Shown here: in pieces, positions 28,601 to 36,136 of the stretch
Layout of the letters: every line of letters begins with the position of its first letter
Position numbering within the stretch: the stretch's first letter is position 1
Source: Cohnella candidum
GTDB lineage: Bacteria > Bacillota > Bacilli > Paenibacillales > Paenibacillaceae
Assembly: GCF_003713065.1 (NCBI RefSeq)
Contig: NZ_CP033433.1
Coordinates: 5,109,501-5,173,500, forward strand
Direction of reading: 5' to 3'
Length of the DNA stretch: 64,000 bases
Program-made: the position numbers and the translations under genes
Notes under the pieces: generated by a model
What the model saw: only the letters and a program-made list of their open reading frames with translations
Database searches by the model: none
What the model was told of the DNA's origin: nothing

Positions 28601-31600
28601 TTACGCTGACCAGCGCCGAATCGCCGGGCCAGCGCTTGGCCGCGAACGGCGGGACGGCCGCTTTGGCGGCGGACGATTCCGCGGCGTCACGCTGGTTCGC
28701 GACGGCCGTGGCGCAGGACGTCATCTATGAAGCGGAATCGGCCTTCCACGCCGGCGGGGCTGCGGGTGCCCGGGTGATTTTCGCCGTGAACGCCGCCGCA
28801 GAGGGCGCCTATACCGCAACGCTGCGCTTTGCCAACACCCAGACGTCCCCCCAAAGCTTGTCTCTCTATGTCAACGGCTTAAAGCAGACGCCGCTCTCTC
28901 TGCCGGTTACCCCGGGGAAAAGCTGGGGTACGATCGATATCGTGCTGCCGCTGCGCGAAGGGATGAACACGGTCGCGTTGCAGAACGACACCGGGACCGG
29001 CGGATTGGCCGACATCGACCGTTTGACCGTCCGGGACGCCGTCGCTCCGGTTTTCCGGGGCGCCACGCTGCCTTATGTCGCTTATGAAGCGGAAGACGGC
29101 GTGACGAACGGAACCGTCCTCGGACCTGACCGCAGCTACTATACGATCGCGGCCGAATCCTCGGGCCGGAAGGCGGTGCGCCTGGATACCCAAGGCCAAT
29201 ACGTGGAATTCCGGACGTCGCGGGAGGCGAACGCGATGACGCTCCGCTACGTCATTCCGGACAGCCCGGACGGGCTGGGACAGACGGCGACGATCAGCTT
29301 ATACGTCAACGGCACCTTCCAAAGAAAGCTTACTTTAAGCTCCCGCCACAGCTGGGTTTACGGGAAATACCCATGGTCGAACGACCCGGCGGACGGGGAT
29401 GCCCATCGTTTCTACGATGAAATCCATCGGATCGTCGGCGACATTCCCGCCGGAGCGACCGTCCGGCTGCAGAAGGACGCCGGCGACAGCGCCGATTACT
29501 ACGTCATCGATCTGGCGGAATTGGAGCAGGCGCCCGATGCTTACGGGTTGCCGGCCGGATATCTCTCCGCGGCGGATTACGGCGCGGCCGCGGACGACGG
29601 AGCGGACGATACCGACGCGTTGAAAGCGGCGATCGCCGATGCGCGCTCGCAAGGTAAGGGGGTGTGGATTCCGGCCGGCACGTTCGATTTGAAGCAGGGG
29701 CCTCTGGAGGTGTCGGACGTCACGATCCGCGGAGCGGGCATGTGGCACACGGTGCTCAAGGGTGCGGGATTTATGGGAACCGGCAGCAACGTGGGCGTGT
29801 ATGATCTGGCCATTGACGCCGGCGTGGCCGGCCGCCATGACGAGCTGCCGGAATCCGGCTTCGACGGAACGTTCGGTACCGGCTCAACGATCCAGAACGT
29901 CTGGATCGAACACGCCAAAGCCGGCATTTGGACCGTGCGGAGCGAGGACGGCATCTCTACGGATGGACTATATATCGGTAACGTGCGCATTCGGGACACC
30001 TATGCGGACGGCGTGCATTTCTCGACCGGTACGAAGAACGCCATGGTCGAGCAAAGCCAAATCCGCAATTCGGGGGACGACGCAATCGCGCTCTGGTCGA
30101 ATAAGCCGGACGGCGTGTCCGATCAGGAAGCGCAGACTGACTCGAACACGGTGCGTTTCAACACGGTCCAGCTTCCTTGGCTGGCCGACAACATCGCCGT
30201 CTTCGGCGGCAAGGACAACCGCATCCAGGACAATCTGGTGTCCGACACGATGGGATTCGGAGCGGGCATCGCCGTCTCCACCCGATTTAACCCGGTGCCG
30301 TTCAGCGGCACCACGATCGTGGAAAGGAACACGCTGATTCGTACGGGCGGACGGGAATTCAATTGGAACCAGGACTTCGGCGCGATCTGGCTGTTCACCG
30401 GCGACAAGGCGATCGATGCGGATATCGCGATTCGCGACAATACCGTGCTGGACAGTACGTTCCAGGGGCTTTACATCAACGGGCCCTTCGGGATCAACAA
30501 GGCCGGGGGACATAAGGTGAGCATCGAAAATCTGGTGATCGATAAGGCCGGAACATGGGGCATCCATGTGAACGGCAGCGTGACCGGGTCCGTGGAAACG
30601 AACAACGTCATCATCCGGAACGCCAAGGTAGGGCGGATGTTCAACGCCGTCGGGGATGCGTTCGCGATTCGCGACGTGACGCCCATTCCGCCGGGGAACC
30701 CCGATCCCGGCCCTTCCGGCAATCCGAAGGACAACGGAAGCGGCGGCAAAGACGGAGGCGTGTCGGACAACGACATGCGATTGGAGCAAGCGGCGGCAGC
30801 CGGCGATAAATTGATCATTTTCAAAGCCGACACCGCCAAACCGAGCGCGGAAACGACGGTGTCGCTGGATGCGCTGCGGAAAACGGGCAAAGCGGTGAAA
30901 GACGCCGTCATTCGGCTGGAGTACGGGGATGCCGCCTATGAGCTTCCGATCGGCGTCTTGGACACGGTGCTCCAGAATAACGACGTGCCCTTCGATCCGT
31001 CCGGGGGAACTTTGACGATGAAGATCATGCCTGCCGCGCCGACAATCGCAGACGCGATGAAGAAAGCCGCGCAGAGCACGGGTGCTGCACTCGTCGGCTC
31101 GCCGATGATTTTCGAGGTCAGCCTGCAATCGGGCAGTTCCGTCGTTCCGATCCGATCCTTCGGCCGTACGTTCGTGACAAGGACGATGACGGTAGAGGGG
31201 GAGATCGATTCGAGTGCCGCTTCCGTCGTCGTCTTCGATCCGGAAACCGGCAGCTTCCGCGCGGTGCCGGCCCTATTCCGGAAAGAGGGGAACCGGACGA
31301 TCGTGACAGTCCGCAGCGTGACGAACAGCTTGTACGGCGTCATCGTGAACCGGAAATCGTTCGCGGATTTGGAGGGGCATTGGGCAAGGAAAGCGATCGA
31401 GCTTCTGGCGGCCAAAGGAATCGTCATCGGCAGTTCGAAAGCAGCCTTCGTGCCGGAAGCCAAGGTGACCCGGGCGGAGTTCGCCGCGATGCTGGTGAAG
31501 GCGCTCGGACTGCCCGAAACGTCCGCTTCCGGCGGCGTATCGTTCGCCGATGTCAGGCCCGCCGCCTGGTATGCCGGTACAGTGCGAACCGCCTCCGCTT

Positions 31601-31935
31601 ACGGGCTGGTGAACGGCTTCGCCGACGGCACTTTCCGGCCGGAACGCACCATCACTCGCGAAGAGATGGCGGTCATGCTGGCGGCCGCGCTGAAGATGAC
31701 CGTGCCGGCGGATGCCGCACAAGCGGAGACGGCCGGCTGGAACGCGCGGCCCGGCGTCAAAGACCGCGTGAGCGGCTGGGCGGAACCTGCGGTGCGCGAG
31801 GCGCTTCGCAGCGGCGTGATGACCGGCCGATCCGCCGACACGTTCGCTCCGCGCGATCCCGCAACCCGGGCGGAAGCGGCTTCCGTCGTCAGCCGGCTGC
31901 TCGTTGCGTCGGGCTTGGCGGATGCGGCCCAGTAA
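25657..31935 (+). CDS. Giant SLH-anchored GH87-type alpha-glucanase with seven N-terminal repeats
   Basis: A 2092-residue surface enzyme. In order: a signal peptide (about 1-31, cleavage near VVSA); seven repeats of about 125-155 residues (37-1019); a CBM6/35-like module starting IYEAESAFHAGG (about 1025-1130); a second beta-sandwich starting YEAEDGVTNGTVLG (1143-1290); a right-handed beta-helix domain (about 1300-1680); a Gly/Pro/Asn linker; an unassigned domain; and SLH domains (about 1900-2092). The helix has Asp1451 in TYADGVHF and Asp1474-Asp1475 in NSGDDAIALW. The 23/24 spacing equals that recalled for the three catalytic Asp of a Paenibacillus GH87 alpha-1,3-glucanase. SLH domains would hold it to the cell wall. 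AAGGAG sits 9 bases before the ATG. Confidence 0.85.
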   Translation: MLRFRKLLAFVLSLALLLPSVIWKSDGVVSAQNVSDYVRLKNQWKGTYLYEADGKVRYGFPAITDQAAQWLVETEGTHQRIKNRATGHYLNMQNEIASDHITDPVESGAVADAWTSDQWTVAAAAGQPGYYNVVSVDYPNRLLNVQIQNGFAQANDWAQPAWGSALWLLEPAAEQEPIRLKDQWKGNYLYEDAGQVKYGMPALNDPASQWFVVDDNGYKRLQNRATGHEIATVDHTGGGAAQAVAGASTGAQWRMADAGDGYFTFQSVNNAASYLNVQSQDGYAHGNNWAQSSWGSAKWKLETAADTTPKRLKDQWKGQYLFEQNGRVAYGNPSYDDPASQWIVEDAGAQVRLRNVSTGHYIATVDHAGGEAAVTDAVYSASAGSYWNRGGAKDGDGNGVEGYFTFQSAENAASYLNVQSQDGYAHGNNWAQATWGSAQWKLEDPAPPSGDSGEPSVPYIRIKNDWLQLYLYEKDGIVHYGNAKADDYNAQWLIVAANGKKRIQNRATGHYITLEGQTGARDLLHAADIAAGSALGDWVIEDYQGFKEIHSAGDANDVPGSQSYIHVENKLKGAQYGIVTRDWGSPKWEFVPVEASAAPAYVRLKNDCRNNYLYEEDGKVKFGTPDAKDPSSHWAFVDSTQGKRIVNRATGHSITVEHVQTYNDPVESLDLDPTWGSVQWTIDAVANSDAKVLRNVWKPDWILHEEDNKGFVQASGLDPAWGSGHWLLEPAPELPPELPSGPIRIQNKANGKYLYENGSQVVVYGTPAEGDATSHWLLESSGETVRVKNRATGHYLSMENLKPYLETSVTADVYGGRADWAVEKAAAVSSYLLRSLAAGYEDEYVHAEDNQGYPQHELRSVESSGVQWAFRPAPADAFVPPADTGPATLPTRAFSDPNYVKLRNELTGGWLYESGNALTLGSPTAQDRSAQWQFEEIDGRKRLKNRLTGHYLAAGAGRTLRLSASGSGDSAEWSLAETLGALTLTSAESPGQRLAANGGTAALAADDSAASRWFATAVAQDVIYEAESAFHAGGAAGARVIFAVNAAAEGAYTATLRFANTQTSPQSLSLYVNGLKQTPLSLPVTPGKSWGTIDIVLPLREGMNTVALQNDTGTGGLADIDRLTVRDAVAPVFRGATLPYVAYEAEDGVTNGTVLGPDRSYYTIAAESSGRKAVRLDTQGQYVEFRTSREANAMTLRYVIPDSPDGLGQTATISLYVNGTFQRKLTLSSRHSWVYGKYPWSNDPADGDAHRFYDEIHRIVGDIPAGATVRLQKDAGDSADYYVIDLAELEQAPDAYGLPAGYLSAADYGAAADDGADDTDALKAAIADARSQGKGVWIPAGTFDLKQGPLEVSDVTIRGAGMWHTVLKGAGFMGTGSNVGVYDLAIDAGVAGRHDELPESGFDGTFGTGSTIQNVWIEHAKAGIWTVRSEDGISTDGLYIGNVRIRDTYADGVHFSTGTKNAMVEQSQIRNSGDDAIALWSNKPDGVSDQEAQTDSNTVRFNTVQLPWLADNIAVFGGKDNRIQDNLVSDTMGFGAGIAVSTRFNPVPFSGTTIVERNTLIRTGGREFNWNQDFGAIWLFTGDKAIDADIAIRDNTVLDSTFQGLYINGPFGINKAGGHKVSIENLVIDKAGTWGIHVNGSVTGSVETNNVIIRNAKVGRMFNAVGDAFAIRDVTPIPPGNPDPGPSGNPKDNGSGGKDGGVSDNDMRLEQAAAAGDKLIIFKADTAKPSAETTVSLDALRKTGKAVKDAVIRLEYGDAAYELPIGVLDTVLQNNDVPFDPSGGTLTMKIMPAAPTIADAMKKAAQSTGAALVGSPMIFEVSLQSGSSVVPIRSFGRTFVTRTMTVEGEIDSSAASVVVFDPETGSFRAVPALFRKEGNRTIVTVRSVTNSLYGVIVNRKSFADLEGHWARKAIELLAAKGIVIGSSKAAFVPEAKVTRAEFAAMLVKALGLPETSASGGVSFADVRPAAWYAGTVRTASAYGLVNGFADGTFRPERTITREEMAVMLAAALKMTVPADAAQAETAGWNARPGVKDRVSGWAEPAVREALRSGVMTGRSADTFAPRDPATRAEAASVVSRLLVASGLADAAQ
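25765..28713 (+). repeat. Seven tandem protein-level repeats within the giant glucanase
   Basis: Repeat units begin near residues 37, 178, 310, 459, 602, 743 and 899. Shared hallmarks are (V/I)RLK(N/D)QWKG.YLYE, a G(T/N/F)P turn, D..(S/A)QW, (R/K)NRATGHY and a closing W...W(K/L)LE. Units 2 and 3 are nearly identical over YLNVQSQDGYAHGNNWAQ, suggesting recent duplication; units 5-7 are more divergent. They look like beta-trefoil (ricin-like) or fascin-like glycan-binding modules, but the fold is inferred. Confidence 0.8.
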
Positions 31936-32073
31936 AACGATCGTGGGCTGGCCGGCCGTAGTTCCGCCGGCCCGCTCTCTTGGAAAGGAGGTGGATCGGC
32001 AGGCGCGCAATCCGTGGATGTCGGCAGTCGGGAGGATGGAGGAAGTTACAATCGGAAAACGGGGTGAATGAGA

Positions 32074-34689
32074 ATGAAGGTGAAGCAACGAGTGTTGCGG
32101 AAACAAGGAGCGTTGACGGTTCTGTTGGCGGCCTGTCTCGTCTGGGCGCAAATGGCGTTCGTTCCCGCGGCTTCGGCCGCATCGTTCGAAGCGGAATCCG
32201 CCGCTTTATCGGGAGGCGTGGTCTCCGCAAGCGATCACGCCGGCTATTCGGGCAGCGGCTTTGCAGCCGGTTTCACGGATGCCAACAAAGGCAATGCGGC
32301 GGCGCAGTTCACGGTAAGCGCGTCGTCGGCCGGCAGCTATGACGTCGTTCTCCGGTATGCCAATGGGACGGGCAGCGCCCAAACGTTGAGCTTGTACGTG
32401 AACAATACGAAGGTGAAGCAAATTTCGCTTCCGGCCACGGCGAACTGGGATACCTGGAGCAGCCGAACCGACAGCGTCGCTTTGACCGCGGGGAGCAATA
32501 CGGTCCGTTACAAGTTCGATACGACGGACACGGGAAACGTCAATTTGGACAAAATCGACGTCAACCCGGTTTCCTCGCCCCCTACTGGCCAATACGAGGC
32601 GGAATCCGCTGCATTGACGGGCGGCGCGGTCGTGGCGAATGACCACGCGGGCTATACGGGGACCGGCTTCGCGGCCGGTTTCGTCGACGCGAACAAAGGC
32701 AGCGCGCAAGCCCAATTCACGGTCAGCGCGGCAAGCGCGGGCACTTACGACGTGAAGCTGCGATATGCCAACGCGACGGGCAGCGCCCGCACGCTGACGA
32801 TTTACGTGAACGGCGCGAAGATCAAGCAAGCTTCGATGGCCAGCTTGGCCAACTGGGACGCTTGGGGCACCCAGACGGAAACGCTGACCTTGAACGCGGG
32901 AACCAACACGATCGCCTACAAATTCGAAACGACCGATTCCGGCAACGTGAACCTGGATAACATCCAGCTGTCCGCATCGGCTTCCCCGCCGCCCCCGCCT
33001 CCGGGATCTTACGGCGCCACGATGCCGTACGACACTTATGAAGCGGAAAACGCCTCCTTCACGGGAACGCTGATCGGTCCTTCCACCACGTTCGGGGATC
33101 CGGCTTCCGAGGCTTCGGGAAGAAAAGCGGTCAAACTGACCTCCGCGGGACAGTACGTCCAGATCACGTTGACGAAAGCCGCGCAAGGCGTTACGGTCCG
33201 TTATTCCATTCCGGATAACGCCGCAGGCACGGGAATCGATTCGGCGATCGGACTGTATGTCGGAGGAACGTTCAAAAAAGACATTCCGCTCACTTCCAAA
33301 TACAGCTGGAATTATGGAGCCTGGGGGACGGAAGGCGGACAGATCCGCTGGTCGAACAACCCGAATGCCGTGCCGACGACGCCGCACCATATGTATGACG
33401 AAGTGTCCTTTATTCTGGATCAGTCCTATCCGGCCGGTACGGTCATCAAGCTGCAACGGAACTCCAACAATTTGAACTTCGGCTCCACGGCTTACGTCAC
33501 GATCGATCTCATCGAAACCGAAGCCGTTCCTGCTCCGTTAACGCAGCCCGCGGGCTATCTGTCCATTACGAGCTGCGGGGCGGCCGCGAACGACGGCCTA
33601 GACGACACGGCTGCCATCAACGCCTGCATCAACAACGTGAAAAACTCCGGAGGTACGTATAAAGGCATCTGGATTCCGTCCGGAACGTTTACCTTGAATA
33701 ACGGAACGAGAGGCGCCGGCTGGGACGGCACGGGCACGAGACTGTACCTCGACGGCGGAGTATCGGTGAAAGCCGCAGGCATTTGGTATTCCGCGCTTTC
33801 GGGCAATTTCGCCGGCATCTACCTGCGGGGCGGCAACGTCACCCTGTCCGATTTCAAAATCAGCGCAAACGACTTGATCCGGGATGACTACAACGGCGTG
33901 GCGGGGGTGGAAGGCAACGGAACCAACTCGACCCTGTCCAACCTGTGGATCGAGCATACGAAAGTCGGCGTCTGGCTCACGAACCAGACGAATGCCGCCA
34001 CGGTTTCCGGCAGCCGGATCCGGGACGTCTGGGCGGACGGCCTTAATCTTCATTACGGCACGTCGAATACCACCGTCACCAACAACTCGATCCGCAACAG
34101 CGGAGACGACGGATTGGCGATGTGGTCGGACACTTACCTGGATACGAACAACACGTTCAGCTACAATACGGTGCAAACTCCGACCCTGGCAAACAACATC
34201 GCGATATACGGAGGGCAGAACAACAAGGTCATCTGGAACCTGTGCACGGACACGATCGTCAACGGATCGGGTATCTCCTTGGGCACGGATTTCAATCCTC
34301 CGTCCATGACCGGAACGTTAACGATTCAAAACAACCTGCTTGTGCGGGCAGGCTCCTATCACAAGGATTACGGTTATCAGATCGGCGCGATTTGGGCTTA
34401 TTGGGTGAACAACAACGGGAAAGCCCAGAACCTCACCGTAACGGTATCCGGAAATACCGTTCAAGACAGCGTCTACTCCGGCGTTTTCATCGAAGAACCG
34501 GCGCCTGGAATATCCGTTACTTATGGCTCCAATACCGTCACGAATGCCGGCACGTACGGGGTCTATATCAGAGCCTCCGCGACCGGAAGCTCGACCTTTA
34601 ACGGCAATACGGTAAACGGCGCTCCTTCGGGCAAATTCATGAATGCTTCCCCGAGCTTTACCGTTTCGGGTTCGGGCAACAACTGGTAA
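32074..34689 (+). CDS. Secreted GH87-type alpha-1,3-glucanase / mycodextranase with CBMs
   Basis: A secreted enzyme of 871 residues. Signal peptide (about 1-33, cleavage near ASA), two homologous CBM6/35-like modules starting FEAESAALSGGVV and YEAESAALTGGAV (about 34-165 and 170-305), a Pro-rich linker, a third beta-sandwich starting YGATMPYDTYEAEN, then a beta-helix catalytic domain to the end. Asp655 (VWADGLNL) and Asp678-Asp679 (NSGDDGLAMW) keep the GH87 23/24 spacing. No SLH domains, so it is probably released, unlike its neighbour. ATG 32074 is favoured over 32068 because GGGGTG (32061-32066) then lies 7 bases away. A stronger, seemingly unused AAAGGAGG-like site is at 31985-31991. Confidence 0.87.
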   Translation: MKVKQRVLRKQGALTVLLAACLVWAQMAFVPAASAASFEAESAALSGGVVSASDHAGYSGSGFAAGFTDANKGNAAAQFTVSASSAGSYDVVLRYANGTGSAQTLSLYVNNTKVKQISLPATANWDTWSSRTDSVALTAGSNTVRYKFDTTDTGNVNLDKIDVNPVSSPPTGQYEAESAALTGGAVVANDHAGYTGTGFAAGFVDANKGSAQAQFTVSAASAGTYDVKLRYANATGSARTLTIYVNGAKIKQASMASLANWDAWGTQTETLTLNAGTNTIAYKFETTDSGNVNLDNIQLSASASPPPPPPGSYGATMPYDTYEAENASFTGTLIGPSTTFGDPASEASGRKAVKLTSAGQYVQITLTKAAQGVTVRYSIPDNAAGTGIDSAIGLYVGGTFKKDIPLTSKYSWNYGAWGTEGGQIRWSNNPNAVPTTPHHMYDEVSFILDQSYPAGTVIKLQRNSNNLNFGSTAYVTIDLIETEAVPAPLTQPAGYLSITSCGAAANDGLDDTAAINACINNVKNSGGTYKGIWIPSGTFTLNNGTRGAGWDGTGTRLYLDGGVSVKAAGIWYSALSGNFAGIYLRGGNVTLSDFKISANDLIRDDYNGVAGVEGNGTNSTLSNLWIEHTKVGVWLTNQTNAATVSGSRIRDVWADGLNLHYGTSNTTVTNNSIRNSGDDGLAMWSDTYLDTNNTFSYNTVQTPTLANNIAIYGGQNNKVIWNLCTDTIVNGSGISLGTDFNPPSMTGTLTIQNNLLVRAGSYHKDYGYQIGAIWAYWVNNNGKAQNLTVTVSGNTVQDSVYSGVFIEEPAPGISVTYGSNTVTNAGTYGVYIRASATGSSTFNGNTVNGAPSGKFMNASPSFTVSGSGNNW

Positions 34690-34698
34690 CACGGGTCG

Positions 34699-34729
34699 GA
34701 AGCCCTGCAGTCTATGACTGCGGGGCTTC
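34699..34729. terminator. Convergent terminator between the GH87 and flavoprotein genes
   Basis: A 14-bp stem: GAAGCCCTGCAGTC (34699-34712) with GACTGCGGGGCTTC (34716-34729), one G-U pair, 3-base loop. It overlaps the last codons of the minus-strand flavoprotein gene. The plus-strand tail is moderately T-rich. Confidence 0.75.
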
Positions 34730-35998
34730 TTGCGTCTCTTTCACCAACAACGCGGCACTGGTGCCTGCGGTATAGCCTGTCGAGAACGCCGCGGTAATGT
34801 TGTAGCCGCCCGTATATCCATGAATGTCCAAAATCTCGCCGCAGAAAAACAGCCCCTTTTTGAGTTTGGACTGCATCGTTTTGGGGTCGATTTCCTTCAA
34901 ATTGACGCCGCCGCCCGTCACGAAGGCTTCCTCGATGGACAACGTTCCGTTCACGTCCAGGGGGAGCATTTTCATCGTTTGGCACAGCTCGCGCCAGGGC
35001 TGCTTGGGGATGTTGTCGTACGTGACGTGAGTGTCGAGAGAAGCCTTGCCGAACAGGAAGGGCAGCAGCCTCTCGGGGACGGTCCCTTTCAGCACGTTGA
35101 CCGCCGCTTTCTTCGGCTCCTCTTTCATGAGCTGCAGCGTCTCCCCGTACAGTTCGTCCACCGTGCTGTCCGGGAACAGGTCAATCGTCAACTTCACCGC
35201 GGAATGCCCTTTCGCGAGCTGCTTGACGACGAATTGGCTGCACCGCAAAGCGATCGGGCCCGACAGGCCGAAATGCGTAAACAGCATGTCGCCGCGGTGC
35301 GAAACGATTTTCTTCCCTTTCTCGTTCCAGACGGACAGCGTCACGTCGCGCAGCGACAGGCCCTGAAGCTCCCGGCTGGCGATGATTTTCTCCCGGGAGG
35401 TCAGCGGCACTTCGGTGGGGAACAGCGTGGTGATCGTATGGCCCGCCTCTTCCGCCCAAGCATATCCGTCGCCGGTCGACCCGGTATGGGGGACCGATTT
35501 GCCGCCGACGGCGACGATGACGGCTTTGCTGCGCCACTCCTGCCCGTTCTGCAGTCTAACGCCGGCAACGCCATTGTCGTCGAACAGAACGCGGTCGACC
35601 GGCGAGTTGACGAGGATTTTCACGCCTTCGTTCCGCACCTGCCCCACCAATGCGTCCACGACGGTCTTGGCTTTGTCGGTCACGGGGAACATTCGGCCGT
35701 TGTCTTCCTCTTTCAATGCGATGCCCAAATCCTCGAAAAAACGGGCGATATCCTTGTTCGAAAAGGTGCTTAACGCGCTGTAAAGAAACCGGCCGTTGCC
35801 CGGAATGTGTTGGACCAGTTCGTCGAGTTCTTTGTTGTTCGTCACATTGCATCTGCCGCCGCCGGAGATGCCCAGCTTGCGGCCGAGCTTGTCCCCTTTG
35901 TCGACGAGGATGACGTTCAAGCCATGCCGGCCGGCCGCGACTCCCGCCATCAGTCCCGCGGAGCCTCCGCCCAGGATCGTAATATCGTAGTTGTCCAT
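34712..35998 (-). CDS. BaiN/HI0933-family NAD(P)/FAD-dependent flavoprotein
   Basis: A 428-residue flavoprotein. It opens with the FAD-binding ITILGGGSAGLMAGVAAG motif and the family signature KLGISGGGRCNVTNNKELDE, and has the second nucleotide region VIVAVGGKSVPHTGSTGDGY. The C-terminal GGVNLKEIDPKTMQSK and GLFFCGEILDIHGYTGGYN complete the family pattern. Reported relatives are reductases of uncertain substrate. ATG 35998 is chosen because GGAG lies upstream and the FAD motif begins within seven residues; an in-frame ATG at 36052 gives an unlikely extension. Single-gene unit. Confidence 0.92.
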   Translation of the reverse strand: MDNYDITILGGGSAGLMAGVAAGRHGLNVILVDKGDKLGRKLGISGGGRCNVTNNKELDELVQHIPGNGRFLYSALSTFSNKDIARFFEDLGIALKEEDNGRMFPVTDKAKTVVDALVGQVRNEGVKILVNSPVDRVLFDDNGVAGVRLQNGQEWRSKAVIVAVGGKSVPHTGSTGDGYAWAEEAGHTITTLFPTEVPLTSREKIIASRELQGLSLRDVTLSVWNEKGKKIVSHRGDMLFTHFGLSGPIALRCSQFVVKQLAKGHSAVKLTIDLFPDSTVDELYGETLQLMKEEPKKAAVNVLKGTVPERLLPFLFGKASLDTHVTYDNIPKQPWRELCQTMKMLPLDVNGTLSIEEAFVTGGGVNLKEIDPKTMQSKLKKGLFFCGEILDIHGYTGGYNITAAFSTGYTAGTSAALLVKETQEAPQS

Positions 35999-36136
35999 TT
36001 TCGCAATCTCCGTTATCTGCTGTCGTATCTTACCATTATATACCGAAATCATTGTAACTTATTAGGAGATATGTTTTAATTCAAGATAACCGTGGTACCG
36101 ATTGCACCGACCGTTTCGTCACAGGGGGCCCCAGGT

